From Defluviitaleaceae bacterium (lineage in GTDB: Bacteria; Bacillota; Clostridia; Lachnospirales; WQUN01), in contig WRAH01000002.1 in the NCBI GenBank assembly GCA_009780315.1, forward strand, positions 62,001-126,000: 64,000 bases of DNA, read 5' to 3'. The notes below the pieces were generated by a model, which was given only the letters and a program-made list of their open reading frames with translations, was not told the DNA's origin and ran no database searches. This document shows positions 43,129 through 50,869 of this stretch, piece after piece. Position 1 is the first letter of the stretch. Each line of letters opens with the position of its first letter. The translations under genes and the position numbers were made by a program.

Positions 43129-43965
43129 CTCATCAATATTTATCGTTTTTTCATCCATCAAATACCCTTTGCCGCCAACCACAACTTTATCAATATTATC
43201 ATGGTTTGTTGTCAGACGCACAATAATTTCACTTGGGCTATTGAGTGTATAGCCCTGCTCAAAAATATATTCATTTTTCCGCAGGATATTATTTTTCCAA
43301 AGATAGCTTGCTAAAACACAGTTGCTTGTGCCCGTCGCGCTTTCTTCAGGAACGTCATAAAGAGGTGCAAAGTTTCGGCATACGATACGCTCTCCATCCA
43401 AAGTAAAAGCATGAATGCCGACAGTATTAAACTTGCGGCTTATGGCAGAAATTTCGCCAAAACTTGGCTTCATCCTTTCTAAGATTGTTAAATCTTTCAC
43501 AGGCAAAATAATATCACGTAAACCTGTTGAGCCAATTTCTATTGGAAATTTATCATTTATAACATCCATATCGAAACATCTTGCTAAATCTATCTTCGAT
43601 AATGTTTCATAAAATATAGGTTTTTTTTGTTCCATAAAAACCATTTCATCATCTAAAATAACGTGTAAATTACCACACTTCGTTTCAATGATATATTCAC
43701 TTTTATTCAGTGGCAACTTATTCTGCATAACAATAAATGAGGCAATAGTAGCATGTCCACAAAGGGGTACTTCTTCGGCAGGTGTAAAATATTCCACCAT
43801 AAATCCATTTTTCCCTGTAGAAATATATGCTGTTTCAGCAAAGCCAAGTTTTTTGGAAATTGCCATTTTTTGCCCCTTATCCAACGCTTCACCATGCAGA
43901 CATACACCTGCCGTATTGCCACCCATATTATTTTTGCTAAATGCACTGGCTATAAATATTGTCAT
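43123..43965 (-). CDS. PhzF family isomerase-like protein
   Basis: A 280-residue protein of the PhzF/diaminopimelate-epimerase fold. FSKNNMGGNTAGVCL, a Glu in GFAETAYIS (the catalytic Glu of PhzF), EVPLCGHATIASF and ESATGTSNCVLASYLW are family motifs. Usual members isomerise small acids; the substrate here is unknown and no phenazine genes are nearby. Its start overlaps the P-type ATPase stop by four bases, so the two are cotranslated. Confidence 0.9.
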   Translation of the reverse strand: MTIFIASAFSKNNMGGNTAGVCLHGEALDKGQKMAISKKLGFAETAYISTGKNGFMVEYFTPAEEVPLCGHATIASFIVMQNKLPLNKSEYIIETKCGNLHVILDDEMVFMEQKKPIFYETLSKIDLARCFDMDVINDKFPIEIGSTGLRDIILPVKDLTILERMKPSFGEISAISRKFNTVGIHAFTLDGERIVCRNFAPLYDVPEESATGTSNCVLASYLWKNNILRKNEYIFEQGYTLNSPSEIIVRLTTNHDNIDKVVVGGKGYLMDEKTINIDEL

Positions 43966-46628
43966 GCGTTAGCACCTCCTTTAAGCCGTTTAGATAATTC
44001 ACTGCCAATAATAGGTATTAACGAAAACACAAATGAAATACCCAGTTGTGTTGGCGACAGGGGAACTGTGGTTAACATCTGATTTAGCACAGGAACATAA
44101 ATGGTGGCAAATAATATAACAAATGATATAAGAATAGAGCGATTGAGAAATATATTCGCAAAGATTGATTTGTTTAAGCCTATATATCCTTCTGTACGTG
44201 CTGTATAGGTTACAAGCAGTTCGCTTGACACTAAAGTGAAAAATGCTAAAGTGATGGCTACACTATTATCATAGCTGCTGTAAAAATGCAAACCATATAA
44301 GAACGCACCTAAAACACCAGCGGATAGAAAAATACACTTGAATAATATTGTCTTACGCATTATGCCATTGATGATAGGTTCTTTTGGGTCACGGGGTTTT
44401 CTACTCATAATATCCGCTTCCTTACCTTCCATACCTAAAGCAAAAGCAGGAAATGCGTCTGTAAGCAAGTTGACAAACAATAGCTGGGTAGCAACCAGCG
44501 GCACAGGCAATCCAAAAACAATTGCCAGTAATATAATTAAAATTTCACCGATATTGGCAGATAGCAAATATCCCACGACTTTGCGAATATTATTATATAT
44601 TGTGCGACCTTGTTCTACTGCGCTTACAATACTTACAAAGTTGTCATCTGTGAGTATCATATCAGCGGCTTCTTTAGAAACATCTGTGCCAGTTATCCCC
44701 ATTGCAATACCAATGTCTGCACGTTTTAGACTTGGCGCGTCATTCACACCATCACCTGTCATTGCAACAATATTTCCATCTGCTTTTAGTGCTGAAACAA
44801 TACGCACTTTATGCTCTGGGGATACTCTTGCAAAGACATTGATATCTCTTACCTTTTCTATCAGTTTTTCATCAGATAAGTTGTTAAGTTCTACACCTTC
44901 TAATGCAATATCCTTATCCTTTAGGATACCAAGTGCTTTTCCTATTGCACTTGCAGTGATTTTGTGGTCGCCGGTTATCATTTTTACAATAATTCCTGCA
45001 TGGTGACAGTTGGCAATCGCGTCTTTTGCTTCTACCCTAGGCGGGTCAATCATGCACATCATACCTACATAAATTAAATCCTGCTCTTCATCATCTAACT
45101 GTGTTTCACTTTCATATTTTTTGTAGGAAAAACCAAGCACACGTAAAGCTTGCTTTGCAAAGTTTTCATTTTGAGTAATAAGATTCTGTTTGACTTCATC
45201 AGTCATAGGCAAAATTTCACCATTTTTTAGATAATACTCACTTCGGCGGATGATTTCATCTGGCGCACCTTTGGTATTCATAATGATTTCGCCATTTATC
45301 AGATTATACGTTGACATTAACTTTCGCTCAGAATCAAAGGGTATTTCCCTGATACGCTTGTGTGCGTTGTGAAGTGTGTCGCGGTTTTTTTCTGCTTTTT
45401 CCCCCAATACCAACATAGCTGCCTCTGTAGGGTCGCCTATGATTTGTGCATTTTGAACATCGTATGAACTATCATTGCAAAGAACAGCTATTTCAGCCAT
45501 TTTATGAATGTTTGTTGTAAGGGGTATGTGGGCAGCTATCGCTCCGTCAGCACTATATCCAGTACCGCTGACTTCATAAATATTTTCATAGTCAAATACT
45601 TTAACGACTGTCATTTTATTTTGGGTAAGGGTGCCTGTTTTATCGGAACATATCACTGTGGTACTGCCGAGGGCTTCCACTGCACGCATTTTCTTTATAA
45701 TAACATTAGAGCGCACCATGCGATGGACACCTAACGCCAAAATCATTGTAGTAACAATGGCAATACCTTCAGGAACAGCCGCCACGGCTAAGGATACAGA
45801 TGTCATAAACATCGTTACCAAATCCATACCACGTAAAAAGCCTATGGCAAATACTATAGCGCAAGTAAGAATAAGAACAATGCCTAGTCTTTTAGCCATA
45901 GAATCAAGTTTTGTTTGAAGTGGAGTTTGTGTATCTTCAACTTGGTTTAGTATAGATGCAATTTTGCCCATTTCTGTATCCATTCCTGTTGCACAAACCA
46001 CCGCTTTACCTCTGCCGTAATTCACTACAGTTCCCATAAATGCTAAGTTAATTCTATCGCCTAAAGGTGCATCAGCAGGAATCGTGATATCTGCATTTTT
46101 TTCTACAGTAATAGACTCACCTGTTAAAGCCGATTCGTCTACGCGCATGTTGATACTTTCTATAATGCGTACATCGGCAGGAATATAGTCCCCTGCATCC
46201 AGCATGACAATATCACCAACCACCAAATGACTGGAATCAATTTTGTCAACCACACCATCACGCAATACTTTGGCTTTAGGCGCGCTCATTGCTTTAAGCT
46301 CTTTGAGCGCATTGTCTGCTTTATTTTCTTGAACAAGACCGATAATCACATTGATTATCAAAATTGCGATAATGATTGAGCCGTCTATCCAGTCGCCGCC
46401 AACGACAATAGATATTATCGCGGCAATGATAAGTATAATCACTAGAAAATCCTTAAACTGGGCTAAAATTTTAAATATCCAGTGTTTTTTCTTAGCTTCG
46501 TCAAGGCGATTTGGGCCGTTTTGAGCTATGCGGCTTGTGGCTTCACTCATAGTAAGACCGTTGTGTTCATTGGTTTTTAATCCCTCAATCGTTTCACTTG
46601 TGGTTATATTGTGGTAATCTTTGTTCAT
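43962..46628 (-). CDS. P-type Ca2+-transporting ATPase
   Basis: An 888-residue type IIA/B cation ATPase exporting Ca2+ with ATP. TGES (actuator), phosphorylation motif DKTGTLTQNKM, MTGDGVNDAPSL hinge, VAAVPEGIAI in helix M4 and NLLTDAFPAFALG in M6, where the Asp belongs to the Ca2+ site, are all visible, with about ten membrane helices. Start ATG 46628 follows a perfect AGGAGG; a longer reading from 46730 adds 34 residues without homology because it runs through a tmk remnant in another frame. The start overlaps that remnant's stop (ATGA). Confidence 0.94.
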   Translation of the reverse strand: MNKDYHNITTSETIEGLKTNEHNGLTMSEATSRIAQNGPNRLDEAKKKHWIFKILAQFKDFLVIILIIAAIISIVVGGDWIDGSIIIAILIINVIIGLVQENKADNALKELKAMSAPKAKVLRDGVVDKIDSSHLVVGDIVMLDAGDYIPADVRIIESINMRVDESALTGESITVEKNADITIPADAPLGDRINLAFMGTVVNYGRGKAVVCATGMDTEMGKIASILNQVEDTQTPLQTKLDSMAKRLGIVLILTCAIVFAIGFLRGMDLVTMFMTSVSLAVAAVPEGIAIVTTMILALGVHRMVRSNVIIKKMRAVEALGSTTVICSDKTGTLTQNKMTVVKVFDYENIYEVSGTGYSADGAIAAHIPLTTNIHKMAEIAVLCNDSSYDVQNAQIIGDPTEAAMLVLGEKAEKNRDTLHNAHKRIREIPFDSERKLMSTYNLINGEIIMNTKGAPDEIIRRSEYYLKNGEILPMTDEVKQNLITQNENFAKQALRVLGFSYKKYESETQLDDEEQDLIYVGMMCMIDPPRVEAKDAIANCHHAGIIVKMITGDHKITASAIGKALGILKDKDIALEGVELNNLSDEKLIEKVRDINVFARVSPEHKVRIVSALKADGNIVAMTGDGVNDAPSLKRADIGIAMGITGTDVSKEAADMILTDDNFVSIVSAVEQGRTIYNNIRKVVGYLLSANIGEILIILLAIVFGLPVPLVATQLLFVNLLTDAFPAFALGMEGKEADIMSRKPRDPKEPIINGIMRKTILFKCIFLSAGVLGAFLYGLHFYSSYDNSVAITLAFFTLVSSELLVTYTARTEGYIGLNKSIFANIFLNRSILISFVILFATIYVPVLNQMLTTVPLSPTQLGISFVFSLIPIIGSELSKRLKGGANA

Positions 46629-46792
46629 TTTAATCCTCCTAAATGTAGTAATGTAGATGCTATAAATCGTCGCCCTATAGCTCTTGCTTTTATTCCTTTT
46701 GATTTTAAGTAATTTTGTAATAGTATACATTGTGTTGTTTTGCCCGAGCCATCAATACCTTCAATGACAATAATAAATTTATTCTTAAAAAT
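46625..46792 (-). pseudogene. Thymidylate kinase (tmk) N-terminal remnant
   Basis: On the minus strand a 55-codon frame reads IFKNKFIIVIEGIDGSGKTTQ-like sequence (shown in two parts: KFIIVIEGIDGSGKTTQ, then LLQNYLKSKGIK). This is the P-loop start of thymidylate kinase, normally about 205 residues. Behind AAGGAG the expected ATG is ATT at 46792-46790, and after about 38 residues the similarity stops; the frame ends in TGA overlapping the ATPase start. Lid and DRY motifs are absent. It looks like a decayed copy; a functional intact tmk must be elsewhere. Confidence 0.65.
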
Positions 46793-46811
46793 ATTTTCAC
46801 TCCTTGCACAT

Positions 46812-46860
46812 AAAAAAACGCAAGACTATGACTCAATAAAAATAAGTCAAAAGTCTTGCG
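46812..46860 (-). terminator. Rho-independent terminator of the floA transcript
   Basis: On the minus strand CGCAAGACT pairs with AGTCTTGCG (9 bp), with an inner TGACT/AGTCA helix, followed by seven T. It separates floA from the tmk remnant and the Ca2+ ATPase. Confidence 0.85.
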
Positions 46861-46861
46861 T

Positions 46862-46955
46862 CATCTATATTTCAGATGTGCCGCACCCGGGCTTATTCAG
46901 CCGTATTGACGAATGCGGCAAATGGCTACGCCATTCGCTACTCCCTTTTGAAGGG
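46862..46955. other. Block of four adjacent hairpins after floA
   Basis: Four inverted repeats follow with almost no spacing: CATCT/AGATG (46862-46878), TGCCGCA/TGCGGCA (46879-46920, 28-base interior), AATGGC-TAC-GCCATT (46921-46935) and CCCTT-TTG-AAGGG (46943-46955). The block is visibly more GC-rich than its surroundings and contains no credible gene. Together with the tmk remnant and terminator it accounts for the 336 bases between the ATPase and floA. Could be a dispersed palindromic repeat, a 3' UTR structure or a small RNA. Confidence 0.5.
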
Positions 46956-46964
46956 TACTATTGT

Positions 46965-47993
46965 TTATTTAGGTGCAGGTTTTGCACTCATTTCAATATG
47001 CATTCCACCAATGTTTTCACGCATTTTTGTGTCTGCTTCTTTGTTTTTTAGTGAGATATAATCCATATATCCCATATTTCCTTTGCGCAATGCCTCGGAT
47101 AGTGCTAACGGTACTTCAGCTTCAGCTTCTACAACTTTGGCACGCATTTCTTGGACTCTCGCACGCATTTCCTGTTCTTCTGCTACAGCAAGGGCACGGC
47201 GTTCTTCTGCCTTAGCTTCGGCAATTTTTTTATCAGCTTCGGCTTGCTCAATTTGCAATGATGCACCAATATTACGTCCAACATCAACATCCGCAATGTC
47301 AATTGAAAGGATTTCATAAGCAGTTCCTGCATCAAGCCCTTTTGCCAAAACGGTTTTGGAGATTTTGTCGGGATTTTCAAGTACTTCACGATGGGTGGCA
47401 GCAGAGCCTACTGTGGTTACAATACCCTCACCAACACGGGCTATGATTGTAGCTTCACCAGCACCACCCACGAGACGCTGGATATTGGTGCGCACGGTTA
47501 CGCGGGCAACAGCTTTAATTTCAATACCATTGATTGCCATTGCTGAAATCATAGGCGTTTCAATAACTTTTGGGTTTACACTCATGCGTACAGCTTCAAA
47601 AACATCACGACCGGCAAGGTCAATTGCCGCTGCACGTTCAAAGGGAAGCTCTAAATTTGCGCGATGTGCCGCAATAAGTGCGTTTACCACTGCATCAACA
47701 CGGCCACCAGCAAGATGATGGGCTTCAAGTTGTGCAATGGGAATGGGGATACTTGCTTTGGTTAATTTAATTAAAGGAAGTACTATGCGGGAAGGTGTAA
47801 CACGGCGAAGGCGCATTCCAACAAGGGAGAAAATTCCAACTTTAGCTCCACTTGACCATGCAGAAACCCATAAGCCAATGGGTACAAAACGCAAGAAAAT
47901 GAACAAAAATAGAAAAATGGCAACAGCAATAGCTACCCACATCATAACCACACTCTCCATTGAAATGGCAGTGGCAATAGTATTCATAAACAT
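46965..47993 (-). CDS. floA: Flotillin-like protein FloA
   Basis: A 342-residue SPFH scaffold of functional membrane microdomains. An N-terminal hydrophobic hairpin (about 14-36) is followed by the SPFH domain ([40 protein letters not shown] divided among several helices) and an Ala/Glu-rich coiled coil (about 235-310) used for oligomerisation. Start at 47993 behind GAGGAGG; ATG two codons later is an alternative. It follows nfeD by 12 bases, the usual Bacillus yqeZ-floA arrangement. Confidence 0.96.
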   Translation of the reverse strand: MFMNTIATAISMESVVMMWVAIAVAIFLFLFIFLRFVPIGLWVSAWSSGAKVGIFSLVGMRLRRVTPSRIVLPLIKLTKASIPIPIAQLEAHHLAGGRVDAVVNALIAAHRANLELPFERAAAIDLAGRDVFEAVRMSVNPKVIETPMISAMAINGIEIKAVARVTVRTNIQRLVGGAGEATIIARVGEGIVTTVGSAATHREVLENPDKISKTVLAKGLDAGTAYEILSIDIADVDVGRNIGASLQIEQAEADKKIAEAKAEERRALAVAEEQEMRARVQEMRAKVVEAEAEVPLALSEALRKGNMGYMDYISLKNKEADTKMRENIGGMHIEMSAKPAPK

Positions 47994-48005
47994 AAAAAAC
48001 CTCCT

Positions 48006-48482
48006 CTAGTTCCCGTCAACTAAACTTACAATGACTTTATTTCCTTGTGTTTCTATGACTTTGACCCTTGCACCCCGCTCAATCATGTTTCCATTAGAAC
48101 TGACTTCCACACGAACACCATCAAAATCAACTTCACCAAAAGGACGAAGCAATGTAACTGTTTTTCCTTCTTTTCCAAGAAGGCTTTTAATGTCAATAGA
48201 CGGTAAATCTTCAGCTAGGGCATCATTAAGAATAATTTTTCCATGGGTTTGTTTACGTCTGATAACTGTAAACATAATGGCCAATGCACCAAATAAAACA
48301 ATCAAATTTACGCCTACAAAAAGCCAACCGCCATCTACAAAAATTACAGCAAGAACAGCCGATGCAACCAATGAAAGCACTCCAATAGCACCACTAATAA
48401 AACCATCAAATCCAGGCATGAGTAGCTCTAGCAATAGTGAAAGAATACCAATGACCAACAACACAATAACTACATATAACAT
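48006..48482 (-). CDS. NfeD-like membrane protein
   Basis: A 158-residue short NfeD protein: three membrane helices in the first 80 residues, then a small OB-fold domain (LLGKEGKTVTLLRPFGEVDFDG, GARVKVIETQGNKVIVSLV). It lacks the ClpP-like protease domain of long NfeD proteins. NfeD partners flotillins in membrane microdomains, consistent with floA next to it. RBS AAAGGGGGA. Confidence 0.93.
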   Translation of the reverse strand: MLYVVIVLLVIGILSLLLELLMPGFDGFISGAIGVLSLVASAVLAVIFVDGGWLFVGVNLIVLFGALAIMFTVIRRKQTHGKIILNDALAEDLPSIDIKSLLGKEGKTVTLLRPFGEVDFDGVRVEVSSNGNMIERGARVKVIETQGNKVIVSLVDGN

Positions 48483-48565
48483 GTTTGAATCCCCCTTTCA
48501 TATTTGGCAAATATGCCTTCGGGTGGAAATAGTCTTTCATGCCAATGTACGAATATAATTCGCCC

Positions 48566-49045
48566 TTAGTCTGTTGTAGAAGTTTCTTTTGGTGGCGGTG
48601 TCATTTTGGGCTCGCGTACAGCGACAACATCAGCTTTTAACACTGGAATTTTTACGCCGCGGTTAAGTCCAAATTCTACAATAAAGCAGTCTTCGCCAAC
48701 ATCTGCAATTTTGCCGAACAATCCGCCTGACGTGATGATATTATCTCCTGTGTTAATGGCGGCTTGCATTTCTTTCATTTGCTTTTCACGTCTACGCTGG
48801 GGACGAAAGAAAATAAGGTACATTCCTAAGAAAATTGCACCATAAATTAACACCATTGGGGCTATGCCGCCACCCAAACCAAAAAATCCGCCAGCTTCTG
48901 CCGCACCATTGGCAACTTGCTGTACTACGTCTCCGCTTATCGGTGCAATACCTTCACCTGTTGCAGGTGGTGCTGCGCCAGGGATACCCAAATCTGCCCC
49001 AAGAAACATCGTACGCTGTAGTATGTTCATTAGTGAATCTACCAT
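48566..49045 (-). CDS. yajC: Preprotein translocase accessory subunit YajC
   Basis: Associates with SecDF in protein export. 159 residues: an unusually long N-terminal extension (about 65 residues, Gly/Ala-rich), a single helix (about 62-80, PMVLIYGAIFLGMYLIFF), then the conserved RPQRRREKQMKEMQ and ITSGGLFGKIADV. Typical YajC proteins are 85-115 residues. It has its own promoter and is 83 bases upstream of nfeD; secD/secF are not in the window. Confidence 0.93.
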   Translation of the reverse strand: MVDSLMNILQRTMFLGADLGIPGAAPPATGEGIAPISGDVVQQVANGAAEAGGFFGLGGGIAPMVLIYGAIFLGMYLIFFRPQRRREKQMKEMQAAINTGDNIITSGGLFGKIADVGEDCFIVEFGLNRGVKIPVLKADVVAVREPKMTPPPKETSTTD

Positions 49046-49079
49046 TTCAAAGCTCCATTCTTATACATCTTTTTCATTC

Positions 49080-49108
49080 ATTATAGTTGCTTATGTCTTG
49101 GCACGCAA
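49080..49108 (-). promoter_or_regulatory. Predicted promoter of yajC
   Basis: On the minus strand TTGCGT (49108-49103), a 17-base spacer and a perfect TATAAT (49085-49080) lie about 35 bases before the yajC start. It could also transcribe nfeD and floA. Confidence 0.6.
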
Positions 49109-49111
49109 CAT

Positions 49112-49148
49112 AAAAAAACGAACGTAGCAAAATTCGCTTACGCTCGTT
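49112..49148 (-). terminator. Rho-independent terminator after the esterase gene
   Basis: On the minus strand AACGAGCGTAAGC pairs with GCTACGTTCGTT (12 bp, one bulged A, one G-T) and is followed by seven T. It lies just upstream of the yajC -35 box. Confidence 0.85.
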
Positions 49149-49167
49149 GTCGTTTGACTTCCTGTGA

Positions 49168-50673
49168 TTAAAATATGCTGTATGCAAATTCGTATGGAAT
49201 GAATACCGTTCCATTATCATTGAATCCGCCTGTTTCTGACACTAAAAAGCTTCTGGTATATCCATCAATGGTTATCAGCACTGCATTGGTATCAACATCC
49301 CAGCCAACCTCTGCGCCTTGCGCATACGCAAATAAACGGAAAGGCACATAAACAGTTCCATCTACAATGCGTTGTGGAATTGCTGGTTGGGATACTGCCA
49401 ATGTTTGCGCTGCCATCCACTCAAAAAGTGAAATGCTTTGTCCATCAATCATTGTTGAAACAGTGTTGTTTAATGGGGGAATCCAAGACCAGTGATAGTC
49501 AAATTGCCATGGGTTGCCGTCTTCGTCATAAAATTCATGGCTAAATAAACCACGGCTTGTAAACAAATGCACGTTTTCCGCACCTGCATCTAATAAGAGA
49601 CTGAGCAGTCTTTCTGAATCCTCATGTGGTGTTGCGCCAACGGGGTCATAGTAGTCATGAATAAACCAAATGGGAACATGTGCGATGCGCTCAATTTTTT
49701 CATCGGTAATCCATGTTTCACGATAACCTAAACAGATAGGCCATGCCGCCGCAAACATGTTTGGACGCTCGAACAGAAGACGCATAACCATGTATCCGCC
49801 ATTGGAACAACCGCCTATATAAATGCGGTTCGTATCAACGGTTGGCGTATTGGCAATAAAATCATCAATCAAAGCCATAAGGGCAGATTCATAGACAGAA
49901 CTGTATCCACCATCTCCTTGGAAATCTGCACCGCTCATCCACGCAGTTGGTGTTTGCGGCACAAGCACATGGGCTCCGCCCATGAATCCTTGAATTTCTG
50001 GGGCAGCAAGTTGGGTGACACGGTTGCCCAGTAGTGCGGCTTCGGGCCCTGCTGTGTTGCCAATACTGCCTTCTCCGCCGCCGTGAAGCCAAATGATTAA
50101 TGGGCGGTCACTTGTTGACGCTGATGGGGGTGCAAAAGAAGCATATTGCAATGTAATTTCATCATATACAAAGCGTCCACTAAGGTCAAAATCATCTACA
50201 ATAGGTATAATTTTTTGTGTGCGTTCAGGCATAAAGTCTTCATCATTCCATGTGATGACCGCATCAAAAACTGATGACCAGTCATTTCCCATGGGGGATA
50301 ATGTAAATGTAAACGGATTAACCCCTGTGCCAGGGTGAACTTCAATGGCTAAAACAACAATGTTATCCGCTTCACCAATAAAAGCATTTACCACTACGGC
50401 TTCTTGCAAAATTGGGTCAGCTTCAACATCTGGATTCATTCTGAAACTAGGACTGCGATAGAATGCCACTGTAAAATCCTCCGCGTTTACCTCTTCAACA
50501 GAAGCATCTAGTGTGAGGATTAAGTAAGTTACACCAGGGCCCCAATCAAAGCCTTCAACGACCATTATATAGGACTCAATGGAGATACTCGCTGTTTCAT
50601 TCGCAAATCCAGTGATGGGTAACATCGATAAAATTAGCGATAGTGTCAGCAACAGTACATTTTTCATTTTCAT
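49168..50673 (-). CDS. Secreted esterase/peptidase-like alpha/beta hydrolase with stalk domain
   Basis: A 501-residue exported protein. Residues 1-24 are a signal peptide (KMKNVLLLTLSLILSMLPITG then AxA-like FANE). An N-terminal beta-rich domain (about 28-160) precedes an alpha/beta hydrolase of the PHB-depolymerase/feruloyl esterase type: oxyanion motif IIWLHGGGEG, nucleophile elbow GGCSNGGY (Ser near residue 295), and a late His in LFSHEFYD. The C-terminal about 70 residues (GTVYVPFRLFAYAQGAEVGW, GTVFIPYEFAYS) resemble the copper-amine-oxidase-N/stalk domain used in surface proteins. Monocistronic between its own promoter and terminator. Substrate unknown. Confidence 0.8.
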   Translation of the reverse strand: MKMKNVLLLTLSLILSMLPITGFANETASISIESYIMVVEGFDWGPGVTYLILTLDASVEEVNAEDFTVAFYRSPSFRMNPDVEADPILQEAVVVNAFIGEADNIVVLAIEVHPGTGVNPFTFTLSPMGNDWSSVFDAVITWNDEDFMPERTQKIIPIVDDFDLSGRFVYDEITLQYASFAPPSASTSDRPLIIWLHGGGEGSIGNTAGPEAALLGNRVTQLAAPEIQGFMGGAHVLVPQTPTAWMSGADFQGDGGYSSVYESALMALIDDFIANTPTVDTNRIYIGGCSNGGYMVMRLLFERPNMFAAAWPICLGYRETWITDEKIERIAHVPIWFIHDYYDPVGATPHEDSERLLSLLLDAGAENVHLFTSRGLFSHEFYDEDGNPWQFDYHWSWIPPLNNTVSTMIDGQSISLFEWMAAQTLAVSQPAIPQRIVDGTVYVPFRLFAYAQGAEVGWDVDTNAVLITIDGYTRSFLVSETGGFNDNGTVFIPYEFAYSIF

Positions 50674-50722
50674 TTTTGAAAATCCTCTCTTTTAAATATT
50701 TTACTGGATAAAATTCACTGTC

Positions 50723-50751
50723 ATATTAACCTACAAATTTTGCTTTGTCAA
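50723..50751 (-). promoter_or_regulatory. Predicted promoter of the esterase gene
   Basis: On the minus strand a perfect TTGACA (50751-50746), a 17-base spacer and TAATAT (50728-50723), about 50 bases before the esterase start. Confidence 0.6.
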
Positions 50752-50798
50752 AGAAAAAATTATGATATTTTACATAGCGGACATTATCTAAGATTTTG

Positions 50799-50827
50799 TT
50801 TACTATTTATTATAGATGATGTACAAT
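50799..50827 (+). promoter_or_regulatory. Predicted promoter of pflB
   Basis: TTTACT (50799-50804), a 17-base spacer and TACAAT (50822-50827), about 40 bases before pflB. No convincing Rex, FNR or ArcA-like box was recognised in the 196-base divergent region. Confidence 0.55.
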
Positions 50828-50869
50828 AATAATGTTGATTTTTTCATTCAAATTTAAGGAGGTTTTAAA

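Noticed and set aside
46629-46730. Longer N-terminus for the Ca2+ ATPase
   Set aside because: The extra 34 residues come from reading the tmk relic in another frame, while ATG 46628 has a perfect AGGAGG.
46740-47051. Plus-strand open frame of about 103 codons
   Set aside because: It is antisense to the tmk remnant and runs through the terminator and hairpin block; its translation shows no family and it has no good ribosome binding site.
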